Shown: positions 31,203-40,474, counted from the stretch's first letter. The stretch: DNA of 64,000 nucleotides from Onishia niordana (GCF_004798965.1 NZ_SDSD01000002.1:372001-436000), one strand, 5' to 3'. Numbers and translations are program-made. Notes: generated by a model from the letters alone, not told the origin.

Positions 31203-32651
31203 ATGAGCCTGCGCATGATTCTGCGCATACTGGGTCTGCTGCTGATGCTGTTCAGCCTGACCCTGCTGCCCCCGGTCCTGATCTCGCTGATCTTTGACGA
31301 CGGCGTGTGGAGCAGCTTTGTCATCGCCATGGCGATCACCGTGTCCACCGGTGCGCTGCTCTACTGGCCCAATCGCAATGCCCGCAAGGAGCTGCGTACC
31401 CGCGACGGTTTCCTGATCGCGGCGCTGTTCTGGACCGTACTGGGGCTATTCGGGGCTTTGCCGCTGATGCTCGACGGCGCCCAGTCGCTTTCACTGACCG
31501 ATGCGGTATTCGAATCCTTCTCGGGGCTGACCACGACCGGCGCCACCGTGATCACCGGGATCGATTTTCTCCCGGAAGGCATCCTCTATTATCGTCAGCA
31601 GCTCCAGTGGCTAGGCGGCATGGGGATCGTGGTGCTTGCCGTTGCCATTCTGCCGACGCTCGGCATCGGCGGCATGCAGCTGTACCGCACCGAAATTCCG
31701 GGGCCGCTGAAAGACTCCAAACTGACGCCGAGGATCACCGAGACCGCCAAGGCGCTGTGGTATATCTATGCCACCCTGACCATCACCTGCTTTGCCGCCT
31801 ATTGGCTTGCCGGCATGAACTGGTTCGATGCCCTGGGCCACAGCTTCTCCACGGTGGCGATAGGGGGTTTCTCGACCTATGACGCCAGCATCGGGCATTT
31901 CGACAGCGCCCTGATCGAGACCATCTGCATCCTGTTCATGATCATCTCGGCGATGAGTTACAGCCTGCACTTCGCCGCCTGGCGAGAGAAGCGCCTGAGC
32001 CAGTATCTGGAAGATCCCGAAGCCCGGTTCCTGTTGATGTTTCTGGCCGGGCTGTCGCTGGTCGCGGTGGCATCGCTGTGGCTGACCGGCACCTACACCG
32101 ACCTGCTTGGGCTACGTCATGGCATCTTCGAGGTGGTGTCTATCGCCACCACGGCCGGCTTCGGCGTTGCCGACTTCTCTCTCTGGCCAGGCGCCCTGCC
32201 CTTTCTGCTGTTCGTCGCCGCCTTCGTCGGCGGCTGCTCTGGCTCCACCGGGGGCGGCATCAAGGTCATCCGCATCATTTTGATCCTGAAGCAGGGCATG
32301 CGCGAGGTGTTGCGCCTTATCCACCCCAATGCGGTATTCGCGGTAAAAATCGGCAAGGTCAGCGTCCCGGACAGCATCGCCCAGGCGGTGTGGGGCTTCT
32401 TCTCGGTCTATGTCCTGCTGTTCTTTTTGATGCTGATCGGCGTGATGGCCGCCGGCCTCGACCAGGTCACAGCCTGGTCCGCAGTGGCGGCCACCATCAA
32501 CAACCTGGGCCCGGGGCTTGGTGAAGTGGCAAGCCATTATGGCGACATGCCGGATGCCGCCAAGTGGATCCTGGTGTTGGCGATGCTGCTGGGTCGCCTG
32601 GAAATCTTCACCGTACTGGTGCTGTTCACGCCGGCCTTCTGGCGTCGCTAA
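31203..32651 (+). CDS. trkH: Trk potassium uptake channel subunit TrkH
   Basis: This is an integral membrane K+ channel subunit of the SKT superfamily. Four pore-loop filter regions can be seen: GLTTTGATVITG, FSTVAIGGFSTYD, IATTAGFGVADF and INNLGPGLGEV. The central glycine of each filter is kept. The conserved GGCSGSTGGGIK follows the third filter. Length is 482, with about ten membrane spans. It probably forms an operon with trkA. A hairpin follows the stop. Confidence 0.96.
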   Translation: MSLRMILRILGLLLMLFSLTLLPPVLISLIFDDGVWSSFVIAMAITVSTGALLYWPNRNARKELRTRDGFLIAALFWTVLGLFGALPLMLDGAQSLSLTDAVFESFSGLTTTGATVITGIDFLPEGILYYRQQLQWLGGMGIVVLAVAILPTLGIGGMQLYRTEIPGPLKDSKLTPRITETAKALWYIYATLTITCFAAYWLAGMNWFDALGHSFSTVAIGGFSTYDASIGHFDSALIETICILFMIISAMSYSLHFAAWREKRLSQYLEDPEARFLLMFLAGLSLVAVASLWLTGTYTDLLGLRHGIFEVVSIATTAGFGVADFSLWPGALPFLLFVAAFVGGCSGSTGGGIKVIRIILILKQGMREVLRLIHPNAVFAVKIGKVSVPDSIAQAVWGFFSVYVLLFFLMLIGVMAAGLDQVTAWSAVAATINNLGPGLGEVASHYGDMPDAAKWILVLAMLLGRLEIFTVLVLFTPAFWRR

Positions 32652-32700
32652 GCCCTGGCGAATCCTTCGAAAAGATCGCCTTTCCAGGAAGCCCGCCAAC

Positions 32701-32733
32701 CCCGCTTGCAGCGTCCTCCTGGCAAGCGGGTTT
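32701..32733 (+). terminator. Weak terminator after trkH
   Basis: CCCGCTTGC (32701-32709) pairs with GCAAGCGGG (32722-32730), with a 12-nt loop and only TTT after the stem. It lies about 50 bases after the trkH stop and 60 before the next gene. Confidence 0.45.
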
Positions 32734-32790
32734 GGCCTGGCCACGGGCATCGTGGATAATCTTTTTCTCTTAACCGTCTAGCGAGCGTCC

Positions 32791-34020
32791 ATGACAGAAC
32801 CCCAGGACATCACCATTCCCGAACCGCAGGTAACAGGCCAGGGGCCGCGCCGGGTGATCGTGCGCGGCGATACCCGCTATACCCTGCTCGGCACCGCCCA
32901 CGTCTCCGCCGAGAGCGCCTCCGAGGTTCGCGAGCTTATCCGCTCCGGCGAGTTCGACGCCGTGGCCATCGAACTCTGCGCCTCGCGCCACCAGAGCCTG
33001 GTCGAACCCGATGCCTTGGCCAATCAGGATCTCTTCCAGATTTTCCGCCAAGGCAAGGCCGGCATGGTCGCCGCCAGCCTGGCACTGGGCGCCTTTCAGC
33101 AACGGGTGGCCGAGCAGTCAGGCATCGAGCCCGGCGCCGAGATGCGCGCGGCCGTTGAGGAAACCCAGGGGGCCAAGCTGCCGCTGCTGCTGATCGACCG
33201 CGAAGTCGGCGTGACGCTCAAGCGCATCTACGCCAATGTGCCCTGGTGGCAGCGTTTGGGGCTGTTCTCCGGGCTGCTGGGCAGCGTGGTATCACGCCAG
33301 GAGGTCTCTTCCGCCGATATAGAGCGTCTCAAGGAAGGCGACGTGCTGGAATCCACGTTCAACGAGTTCGCCGAGCAGTCCGAGCGTCTCTACACGCCCC
33401 TGATTCGCGAGCGCGACCGCTACATGGCGCTGAGCCTCGAAGAGCAGGCGCCCACGCATTACCGCAACGTGCTGGTGATTATCGGCGCCGGGCACCTCAG
33501 AGGCATGGCCGAACACCTGGAAGGCGATCTACCCGCCGCCCCCCAGGCCGAGCGCGAGACACTGGAGCATACCCCCGCACGTTCGAAAGCCTGGAAGCTA
33601 CTGCCCTGGGCGATCACCGTGCTGGTACTCGCCGGCTTCGCACTGGGCTTCTCGAAGGATACCGGGCTGGGCTGGCAGCTGGTCGGCGAGTGGTTCTTGA
33701 TCAACGGCATTCTCTCAGGACTGGGGGCCGCCATCGCGCTCGGCCATCCGGTCACGGTGATCGCCACCTTCTTCGCCGCACCACTGACCTCGCTCAATCC
33801 CACCATCGGCGCCGGCTTCGTGGCTGCCGGGGTCGAGCTTGCCATGCGCAAACCCAAAGTGCGCGATTTCTCGACCCTGCGCCATGATGTCGCCAACGCC
33901 AAGGGCTGGTGGAAGAATCGCGTCTCTCGCACCCTGCTGGTGTTCCTGCTGGCCACACTCGGCTCAGCCGCCGGCACCTGGATCGCCGGGCTACGCATCG
34001 CCGGCCAGCTGATCGGCTGA
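32791..34020 (+). CDS. TraB/PrgY-family membrane protein
   Basis: The 409-residue protein has an N-terminal cytosolic domain with the family motifs LLGTAHVSAESASEVREL, DAVAIELCASRH and LVIIGAGHLRGMAEHL. Three to four membrane segments are in the C-terminal 150 residues (LPWAITVLVLAGFALGF, GLGAAIALGHPVTVIATFFA, RTLLVFLLATLGSAAGTWIA). The conserved GxAH and GxGH histidines and the acidic residue suggest a metalloprotease-like (TIKI/ChaN-related) fold. PrgY homologues lower peptide pheromone activity in Enterococcus; the function in proteobacteria is unknown. It is followed by a good terminator and may read from its own promoter. Confidence 0.88.
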   Translation: MTEPQDITIPEPQVTGQGPRRVIVRGDTRYTLLGTAHVSAESASEVRELIRSGEFDAVAIELCASRHQSLVEPDALANQDLFQIFRQGKAGMVAASLALGAFQQRVAEQSGIEPGAEMRAAVEETQGAKLPLLLIDREVGVTLKRIYANVPWWQRLGLFSGLLGSVVSRQEVSSADIERLKEGDVLESTFNEFAEQSERLYTPLIRERDRYMALSLEEQAPTHYRNVLVIIGAGHLRGMAEHLEGDLPAAPQAERETLEHTPARSKAWKLLPWAITVLVLAGFALGFSKDTGLGWQLVGEWFLINGILSGLGAAIALGHPVTVIATFFAAPLTSLNPTIGAGFVAAGVELAMRKPKVRDFSTLRHDVANAKGWWKNRVSRTLLVFLLATLGSAAGTWIAGLRIAGQLIG

Positions 34021-34076
34021 TCACCCTCTGAATCAATCTATTGCGTCACCATGGCAGCGCGTTCCTTGCTTGCCAC

Positions 34077-34110
34077 AGCGGCCAGCCTTGAGCTGGCCGC
34101 TATCGTTTTA
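34077..34110 (+). terminator. Terminator after the TraB-family gene
   Basis: The 9-bp stem AGCGGCCAG / CTGGCCGCT (34077-34085, 34093-34101) is followed by ATCGTTTTA. Confidence 0.75.
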
Positions 34111-34444
34111 TCCAGGCCCCATGGCACAGTCACAAACGGTTTCTTTTTCAGGTCACCGGCTCTTCATAAGCGGATGAAGGTAAGGCACTGGCATGCCTCG
34201 AAAACTGTTACATGGCGTAAGCTTGCGTCTCGCATCCGCCTCGTCATGGACCAGAGCATTACGACTCATCGTCAAGATAATGCTCAAGAAAACGCCTCAA
34301 ACAGCCGATATACAAAAAAACACTGTCATGGACACTGCCGGCTCTACGTCAGGTGATGACAACCATCAAAGCAGCTTTCCGCAGGGCGGCAGCGGTGCCA
34401 CCCCGATAACGGGACCGTTGCGCCCTGCCTAAAGGCCAGACGCG
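34111..34444 (+). other. Leader region of the GGDEF gene, no gene seen
   Basis: About 330 bases with lower G+C than the flanks. Short frames are open but show no protein-like composition or start signals. A pair of 7-base inverted copies (GCGGATG and CATCCGC) is 60 bases apart. The stretch GATAACGGGACCGTTGCGCCC just before the next gene does not form a good ribosome-binding site. Confidence 0.4.
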
Positions 34445-35611
34445 ATGCCGACGCGACATCAGCTTTACACGCCCCAGCATCTTTACTCACTGCCGCGTTG
34501 GCGCTTCATGCAATGGCTGCTCTGCGACAGCCACCTGCCGGAAAGCATTCAGCGGCGTTTGCAGTCGGGCCCCAGTATCCAATCATCGATTATGTGGTCG
34601 GGCATGATCTCCTCCCTGGCGATGACCCTGATCGGCCTCTACCGGCATCCAGAGCCGCTGTTCTGGCTGTGGTTTTTAGCGACGTTGATATGCGCGACGT
34701 CTCGCGTTCTCCTGCACTATTCTGCCAATAAACAATGGCGGCTAAAGACAGATAAAACGCCCACCGACCAGATATATCTGGTCAACCTGTTATGGAGCAC
34801 CACCACCGGTCTTGGCACCGCCCTGTGTCTGCTCAGCGGTGATACGGTCCTGCAGGTATTGGCGATTCCTTCCATGGTCGGATTGGCCACGGCCTCAGCG
34901 AGTTTCAGTCATGGCACCCCACGTTATGCCGTGCTGCAGATCCTGCTGCTGGATATGCCACTGAAACTTGCGGTTCCCTTCCAGCCGGAGCCCTGGTTCT
35001 GGGTTTTCGTGGTGCAGGGGCCGTTCTTCTGGATTGCCATCCACAAAATGGTTCACTCCCTTCATGAGACCTCGAAGCAGGCCTTGCTCGGCGAATATCA
35101 CAACCGTCGGCTGGCACACCAGGACCCCATGACCGGATTACTCAATCGAGGCGGCTGGTTCCAGGAGGTATTGACGATACGCGACGGTGGCCGCAGGCCA
35201 TTCCCCGCAAGCCTGATCTACTCGGACCTTGATGGCTTCAAGGCCATCAACGATACCTACGGCCACGCGGTGGGCGATGAGCTACTTCGACAGATTGCCG
35301 ATCTGATGAAAGAGACACTGCGTCATCACGACATCGTGGCACGCTGGGGCGGCGATGAATTCGTGATCCTGCTGCCCGGCATCGATCCCGAGTCGAGCCG
35401 CGGTATCGCACAGCGACTGATCGATGCTATCGCCGACATCAGCCAGCACTATTCAGGGTTGGGGCTCAGCGTCGGTGTGGTGCATTGCGAGGATTGGCGC
35501 GGCATCGACCGGACACGGCTCGAGAGCCTGCTCTCGCGCGCAGACCAGGCCTTGTATCAGGCCAAGCATCACGGCAAGGGCCGTTTCCAGGAAATCGACG
35601 AGCCGGGATAG
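34445..35611 (+). CDS. Membrane-bound diguanylate cyclase (GGDEF)
   Basis: This predicted c-di-GMP synthase has about six hydrophobic segments in residues 45-205, forming an unnamed membrane sensor region. The C-terminal GGDEF domain (about 225-385) has the intact signature RWGGDEFVILLPG and the metal/substrate region YSDLDGFKAINDTYGH. An RxxD inhibitory site (RHHD) lies five residues before GGDEF, so product feedback inhibition is expected. No EAL domain is present. It is convergent with the DTW-domain gene, with three bases between the stops. Confidence 0.92.
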   Translation: MPTRHQLYTPQHLYSLPRWRFMQWLLCDSHLPESIQRRLQSGPSIQSSIMWSGMISSLAMTLIGLYRHPEPLFWLWFLATLICATSRVLLHYSANKQWRLKTDKTPTDQIYLVNLLWSTTTGLGTALCLLSGDTVLQVLAIPSMVGLATASASFSHGTPRYAVLQILLLDMPLKLAVPFQPEPWFWVFVVQGPFFWIAIHKMVHSLHETSKQALLGEYHNRRLAHQDPMTGLLNRGGWFQEVLTIRDGGRRPFPASLIYSDLDGFKAINDTYGHAVGDELLRQIADLMKETLRHHDIVARWGGDEFVILLPGIDPESSRGIAQRLIDAIADISQHYSGLGLSVGVVHCEDWRGIDRTRLESLLSRADQALYQAKHHGKGRFQEIDEPG

Positions 35612-35614
35612 ACG

Positions 35615-36430
35615 CTAGCCGCGCCGCGCCAGCAATCGCTCCATGGCCGGCGTCGGCGCTTGCAGACGGCTGTGTCGACGGCTGGCGTCGTAGCTGTCGT
35701 TGAACGCATCGAAGTAATCATCGAGCACGTCTCCTGCCTCAGCATCACCGGCCTGGCGCAGTAACTCCGCGGCCACTTCGGCGGTGCAGAGATGCGCGCT
35801 TGAGGCAGGCTTGCGCAGCCGGTAGCGCGTCTCGCGCTCGGTGGAAAGTGGCAGCACCGGCAAGCGATCAAGGTATTGGCTGCGACGAAAAATCCGCCGT
35901 GCCTGGCGCCAGGTGCCATCGAGGATGATGAACACCGGCATCCTGGCCCCCGTCCCCGTCGCGGGGTCCTTGGCATCATGCACCGCTTCAATGCCGACCA
36001 CACGATCAGCGTAGTCTGGCTGGTCATCGGGAAATATCACGAAGGGCGCGAAGCGCTCGTCGGCCAGCAGCTCGAGCAGCCGCTCGTCCGGTTCGGTGCG
36101 ATACCAGGTGAAGACCTCGGTGCTCGGTAGCACGTCGGCGATCAGCCGGCCGGTGTTGGTCGGCTTGAAGTGCTCGAGCGGGTGAGTGATCAACCAGCAA
36201 CGCGCCAGGCTCTCGACCTCGACCCGATAGGGACACAGGCAGTTAAGTACCGGCAACCGACAGGTTTCACAGCGCGTGATGGTGCTGCCCCGGGCCTTGA
36301 ATGGCTTGCTCGGCGGGCGAGACGCATCAGCAGAAGGCTCGTGAGACGCCTCGGACGCGTCACAACCGCTGGTGGAGGGGCTGGTGGAGGAGCCGGCAGA
36401 ATCGCCCGCCGGCTCGGTGGTGTCATTCAT
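35615..36430 (-). CDS. DTW-domain tRNA-uridine aminocarboxypropyltransferase (TapT/YfiP-like)
   Basis: The family transfers the 3-amino-3-carboxypropyl group of SAM to uridine 47 of tRNA (acp3U). The signature is present as ILDGTWRQARRIFRRS. A cysteine cluster probably binding zinc is at the N-terminus (RCETCRLPVLNCLCP). The SAM-side motif TNTGRLIADVL follows. The first 45 residues are Ser/Thr/Asp-rich and unlike the rest, so the true start could be later. Length is 271 from the first ATG. It lies in an accessory stretch with no operon partner. Confidence 0.86.
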   Translation of the reverse strand: MNDTTEPAGDSAGSSTSPSTSGCDASEASHEPSADASRPPSKPFKARGSTITRCETCRLPVLNCLCPYRVEVESLARCWLITHPLEHFKPTNTGRLIADVLPSTEVFTWYRTEPDERLLELLADERFAPFVIFPDDQPDYADRVVGIEAVHDAKDPATGTGARMPVFIILDGTWRQARRIFRRSQYLDRLPVLPLSTERETRYRLRKPASSAHLCTAEVAAELLRQAGDAEAGDVLDDYFDAFNDSYDASRRHSRLQAPTPAMERLLARRG

Positions 36431-36525
36431 GAATAATCGGACTCGGGATCGTCGCTTTGTAGGCCGCGCATTCTAGCATGCACGGCCAGAGCCCGACCCG
36501 CGTCCGCGGGAAGACGCCCTATCCT

Positions 36526-37470
36526 TCAGCTAAGCGCACTCGCTGGCGCTTCTTGCTCGACGGGGCGACGCTTCCAGTAGCCCGCCAGCAGCGAACCGGA
36601 CACGTTGTGCCACACCGAGAACAGCGCGCCCGGCAGTGCGGCACTGGCAGAGAAGAACTGGCTGGCCAGCGCCACGGCGAGGCCGGAGTTCTGCATTCCC
36701 ACCTCGATGGCCACGGTACGCGCGGTGCGCTCCCCGAAGCCCATCACCCGCGCGAGCCCGTAGCCGCCAGCGAGGCCAATGCCGTTGTGCAGCACCACCG
36801 CCAGCGCCACCAACGGCCCAAGTGTCAGCAGGCGGTCGGCGTTGAGCCCCACCACGATGGCGATGATCAATACGATGGCCGCCATGGCAAGCGTCGCCAG
36901 CATCGGCTCGACGCGACGCACTCGCTGACCCAGCAGGTGGTGCACCACCACGCCCAGCGCGATCGGTGCGATAACCAGCTGCGCGATGCTCATGAACATG
37001 CCGGCCACCGGCACGGCGATGCTCTCGCCGACCAGCAACCAGGTCAGCAGCGGCGTGGCGGCCACCGACACCAGCGTGGAAGCAAGGGTCATCGACACCG
37101 ACAGCGCCACATGGCCACCGGCCAGCCAGGCCATGACATTAGAGGCCGTACCGCCGGCGGTGGCACCGACCAGCACCATGCCAACGGTCAAGGCCGGATC
37201 GAGTCCCAGCAGCTTTGAGACAAGGAGTGCTGCCAGCGGCATCAGCGTGAATTGCAGCACGATGCCCACGGCCACCGGCTTGGGGGCGCGTACCACGCCG
37301 AGAAAGTCCTGGCGCGACAGGGTCAGGCCCATGGCAAACATGATCAGTGCCAGCAGCGGCTTGATCTGGCCTGAGAGTCCGGTGAACCAGCTCGGCTGCC
37401 AGGCGGCGCAGAGTGCGAAGAGAATCGCCCAGACGGGAAAGAGGCGATTGAGGCGTTCGAAGACGTGCAT
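36526..37470 (-). CDS. Bile acid:sodium symporter (BASS) family transporter
   Basis: The product has 314 residues with nine to ten hydrophobic segments. It shows BASS/SBF family features: ALIMFAMGLTLSRQDF in the N-terminal part, GATAGGTASNVMAWLAGGHV at the first crossing motif and AIEVGMQNSGLAVALASQFF at the second. Family members import organic anions with sodium, including bile acids, pantothenate and keto acids; the substrate here is unknown. The ATG at 37470 (MHVFERLNRLFP) has AAGGA upstream and is preferred to a start 39 codons earlier. Sodium coupling would suit a halophile. Confidence 0.9.
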   Translation of the reverse strand: MHVFERLNRLFPVWAILFALCAAWQPSWFTGLSGQIKPLLALIMFAMGLTLSRQDFLGVVRAPKPVAVGIVLQFTLMPLAALLVSKLLGLDPALTVGMVLVGATAGGTASNVMAWLAGGHVALSVSMTLASTLVSVAATPLLTWLLVGESIAVPVAGMFMSIAQLVIAPIALGVVVHHLLGQRVRRVEPMLATLAMAAIVLIIAIVVGLNADRLLTLGPLVALAVVLHNGIGLAGGYGLARVMGFGERTARTVAIEVGMQNSGLAVALASQFFSASAALPGALFSVWHNVSGSLLAGYWKRRPVEQEAPASALS

Positions 37471-37608
37471 GAGGTATCCTTGGCGTTGTGTCTTGGAAGA
37501 TGGCCAGGCCGCTGCCTGACCCTGGGCCGTTGAGACGGCTCTGTTGTCCGCCCAACGTGTTTCATGTCGGGGCGGGCCGCCTATCATGCCGTATGCGCCC
37601 TAACGAAT

Positions 37609-37641
37609 GAAGGCGCGCCCCGGTAGTCGGGGCGCGCCTTC
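37609..37641 (-). terminator. Strong hairpin, probable terminator of the MBL-fold gene
   Basis: A 14-bp perfect stem (GAAGGCGCGCCCCG / CGGGGCGCGCCTTC) has a 5-nt loop. It lies about 110 bases downstream of the leftward gene at 37751-38734 and upstream of the BASS gene. On the minus strand it is followed by ATTCGTT, a weak T tract. Confidence 0.6.
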
Positions 37642-37750
37642 GTCATGGGCCGAACAGAACGGCCAGGGATGTCGCACGCAGAGGGGGCGACGACGGGTTA
37701 TCCGGCCGCCTTCAACCTGCTTATTCTGCCAGATGGCCTATGCGCGGTTG

Positions 37751-38734
37751 TTACTCCTCAGACGCCGCTTGTGGGTCGTGGCTGTAATTCACCGGCAACC
37801 ACTCATAGCCATCACCTTCGGCACGCAGATGACCGATACCGGGGAAGGACAGGTGCGCCCCCGCGACCCAGTCGCCCTCCTCGGCGATGGAGGCGAACAG
37901 CGCCTTGCGCTGCTCACGGGCCTCGTCCGGGGCGCTATCGAAATCGATGGTGACATCGGGATGAGGGAACTGCACCGCAGCGGCATGCATGATGTCGCCC
38001 CATAGCACCAGAGTCTCGCCGTCGCTCTCTACACGATAGATGCTGTGCCCCGGCGTGTGGCCGTGGGTTTGCTCGGCATGGATGCCCGGCGAGAGTTCGC
38101 TGTCACTATCGAAGACTTCGAAGGCATCGGCCTCGATATAGGGGTTCATGGAGGCCATCGCGCCCTGGAAGAAGCCCTTCTGGCCTTCCGGTGCGGCCTC
38201 GAGCTGGTCAGCATCCAGCCAATAGTCGATGTCGTCCTGATCGGCGTGCAGGGTGGCGTTGGGGAACATCCGCGACTCGCCATTCATCAGCCCGCCCACA
38301 TGGTCAGGGTGCAGATGAGTCAGGTAGATATCGTCGACCTGCTCGGGCCGATAGCCGGCAGCCTCCAAGCTCGCACCCAGCTTGCCAAGCGTCGGCCCGA
38401 AGAGGGTGCCCGCGCCGGTGTCGACCAGCACCAGCCGATCGCCGGTATTGATCAGGAAGGCGTTGACCGACGTCTCGACGGGTACATCCAGGTAAGCGTC
38501 CTCGAAGAGCGCCTTGGCCTCATCGGCCGGCATGTGCAGCAGTTCATGCATGGGCAACTTGACGGTGCCATCAGACAGCGCCGTGACTTCGAAGTCACCG
38601 AGCATCATGCGGTAATAGCCGGGATTGGGCCCCTCAGCCGGCTCGGTGGCGGCAGCCGCCGAGGCACTGATAGCAAGGCCCAGCACGGTCGCGGTGGCCA
38701 GCGGCCAGGTCGCACGCGTCATCAAGGCGGTCAT
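37751..38734 (-). CDS. Exported metallo-beta-lactamase-fold hydrolase
   Basis: The 327-residue product has a signal peptide (TRATWPLATATVLGLAISAS, cleavage after ASAAA). The MBL metal motif HxHxDH is present as LTHLHPDHVGGL, with later ligands in THGHTPGHSIY and LVLWGDIMHAA. The layout recalls the methyl-parathion-hydrolase/AHL-lactonase-like branch of MBL enzymes that have an aspartate before HVGG. The substrate cannot be told from sequence. CAGGAGA before the ATG at 38734 fixes the start. The frame runs 22 codons further upstream but lacks a signal for initiation there. Confidence 0.88.
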   Translation of the reverse strand: MTALMTRATWPLATATVLGLAISASAAAATEPAEGPNPGYYRMMLGDFEVTALSDGTVKLPMHELLHMPADEAKALFEDAYLDVPVETSVNAFLINTGDRLVLVDTGAGTLFGPTLGKLGASLEAAGYRPEQVDDIYLTHLHPDHVGGLMNGESRMFPNATLHADQDDIDYWLDADQLEAAPEGQKGFFQGAMASMNPYIEADAFEVFDSDSELSPGIHAEQTHGHTPGHSIYRVESDGETLVLWGDIMHAAAVQFPHPDVTIDFDSAPDEAREQRKALFASIAEEGDWVAGAHLSFPGIGHLRAEGDGYEWLPVNYSHDPQAASEE

Positions 38735-38932
38735 GGCAATCTCCTGTTGATCGTATTGGCGTTCCAGTGTGTCGGTCATTGACGAGTAACTTGGACACAA
38801 AGCTAGTGGACAAATAAATTTTGTACAAGCTAATGCTTAAAGAGCCCGCGAGAAGCCGTTCTTCAACAAGACAGTGAGGACACCCTTGAGCCTGCCGGAT
38901 ATGCGCGCAGCCAATACACCGCCATGACGCGA

Positions 38933-39670
38933 TCAGAGTGATCGCAGGTCATTGGGCAGTTCGAGCTTGCCGGTGGCTCGCCAATACTTAACCAGACGCG
39001 GCACGCCCTGCCCCGCCGACAAGGCCATGCGCCCGACACCGGGTGGCGCCAGGTCGTTAGCCTCGGGGTCGACCAATACCGCCTGCGCCTCCAGAGGTGC
39101 CTGTTCGAGCAGCAGCGCCGCCGGCATCACCGCAAGCGAGGTGCCCACCACCAGCAACATGTCCGCCTCGGCGACGATATCGCAGGCATCACCATAGCGC
39201 GGCACCGACTCGCCGAACCAGACCACGTCCGGGCGTAGCTGGCTGCCCTTGTCGCAGACCTCACCCAAGCGAATGCCGCCACTGCGCAGCGGATAGCGCA
39301 GCCGCTCATCCACCGAGGAGCGCGCCATCAGGATCTCGCCATGCAGGTGCAGCACACCCCGCGAGCCGGCCCGCTCGTGTAGATTATCGATGTTCTGGGT
39401 GACGATGCTGACCCGGATGCCCGCCTGCTCCAGCTCGGCCAGCGCCCGATGCGCGGCGTTGGGCTCGGCGCGGCGCACCTGCTCACGGCGCTCGTCGTAG
39501 AAGCGCAGCACCCGTTCGGGGTCGCGGGCGAAACCCTCAGGCGTGGCCACCGCCTCGATGGAATGCTCCTCCCAGAGACCATCGCTTGCCCGGAAGGTAC
39601 GGATGCCGCTCTCCGCACTGATACCCGCACCCGTCAGCACCACCAGGTGGGGCGCACGTTGTTCTTCCAT
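38933..39670 (-). CDS. Sirtuin-type NAD-dependent protein deacylase, zinc-less variant
   Basis: This is a SIR2-family enzyme that removes acyl groups from lysine using NAD. The NAD-binding motif GAGISAESGIRTFR, the TQNIDNLHERAGS motif and the catalytic histidine in LHLHGEILMARSS are present, with LRPDVVWFGES downstream. Where most sirtuins have two CxxC zinc pairs, this one has ARSSVDERLRYPLRSGGIRL with only one cysteine nearby (GEVCDKGSQ). It belongs to a bacterial subtype without structural zinc that I recall from other genomes. Length is 245. It stands at the left edge of the odd region. Confidence 0.88.
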   Translation of the reverse strand: MEEQRAPHLVVLTGAGISAESGIRTFRASDGLWEEHSIEAVATPEGFARDPERVLRFYDERREQVRRAEPNAAHRALAELEQAGIRVSIVTQNIDNLHERAGSRGVLHLHGEILMARSSVDERLRYPLRSGGIRLGEVCDKGSQLRPDVVWFGESVPRYGDACDIVAEADMLLVVGTSLAVMPAALLLEQAPLEAQAVLVDPEANDLAPPGVGRMALSAGQGVPRLVKYWRATGKLELPNDLRSL

Positions 39671-40091
39671 TCACCACCTCTCGCCACCTGGCCGCCAACT
39701 CCTCTCTTCTGAGAAACCAGCGACCTGCTGTGCATATTTTTGCCTTTGGCGACGCTATCACTCCCTCCCCAGCACGGCCAGCAAGCACCTCTCGGTGACA
39801 ATCCGCTTGGCAAGCTGCATAGCCACCATTTTTGCCAACGACTCAGCCCTCGGAGTGGGACAGTCAGAACGGCACGGCGAGCTACTCGACATCCTGAGAA
39901 CCATCGGTCATAACCCAGATGGGCCGCGAGCCCGCACCCATTGGGCATGCTGATACCCTCAGGCACATGCCCGGCTTATTCGACACCTGATTGAGGCCGA
40001 CGGGAATGAAGCGAAGAAAAGGGTACGACCAGATATCGGCATCCGAGAGATAGATCGCTATCGGCCAAAAGCGGATATTCAGCCAGTGCGA
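39671..40091. other. Non-coding stretch left of the cassette cluster
   Basis: About 420 bases with no credible gene. The open frames here have atypical composition (Trp/Cys/Arg-rich) and no ribosome-binding sites. If the cassette reading is right, this is the decayed start of a third cassette whose own attC is no longer recognisable. Confidence 0.45.
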
Positions 40092-40196
40092 ATATAACGC
40101 CAAGATTCAGCGGCGGACTTTGAGCGGCGAAGCGGAGAAAATGCCGTCCGGCGGAGGCCCATCAGGGCCGGAACGAACAGGCATGCCTCGTTATGA
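40092..40196 (-). repeat. Putative integron attC site of the 76-residue gene cassette
   Basis: Read on the minus strand this 105-base stretch begins TCATAAC (R'' box, 40196-40190) and ends GGCGTTATAT (R' box GTTATAT, 40098-40092). A GC-rich interior with self-complementary pieces lies between. The ten bases GCCTCATAAC at its beginning (40199-40190) are the exact reverse complement of GTTATGAGGC (40481-40472). That second copy spans the junction where this same cassette begins. That match is expected when a cassette circle integrates. The inner L boxes are imperfect, so this remains a pattern-based call. Confidence 0.55.
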
Positions 40197-40231
40197 GGCA
40201 GGGGTAGCATGACTGATGACTGGCCTAAACT

Positions 40232-40462
40232 TTACGACACCCTTTTCTTTCGTCGCTTCCATTCCATTACCACCTCGCCCATTGTTTTGGACTCTCCATT
40301 TTTTATCCAATTCATGAATTCCCGATCAAACCGGAAATCAGGCCCACAATGCTGTTGTAAAAATCGACGCACGTTTTGCGTATTACGGTACGAGCTAGTC
40401 ACCGGCGTGTTTTCAGTAATCTGATCACTGTGCCAGTCAAAACCATTCATGCGTTTTTCCAT
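40232..40462 (-). CDS. Small protein resembling DUF6434-type domains (cassette gene)
   Basis: The 76-residue protein contains FDWHSDQITENTPVT, SYRNTQNVRRFLQQHCG and FMNWIKNGESKTMGEVVMEW. From memory this matches a small domain family (DUF6434) that often occurs with SAP domains and in integron cassettes; no search was done. It starts 18 bases inside the putative cassette and stops 36 bases before the putative attC. That is the compact layout usual for cassettes. The ATG at 40450 is an alternative start. G+C is lower than in the flanking core genes. The function is unknown. Confidence 0.78.
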   Translation of the reverse strand: MEKRMNGFDWHSDQITENTPVTSSYRNTQNVRRFLQQHCGPDFRFDREFMNWIKNGESKTMGEVVMEWKRRKKRVS

Positions 40463-40474
40463 CTATTGCTGCCT

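Noticed and set aside
39882..40103. 73-residue leftward frame beginning inside the putative attC
   Set aside because: It needs a TTG start inside the recombination site, has no ribosome-binding site, and its Trp/Pro-rich sequence is not protein-like.
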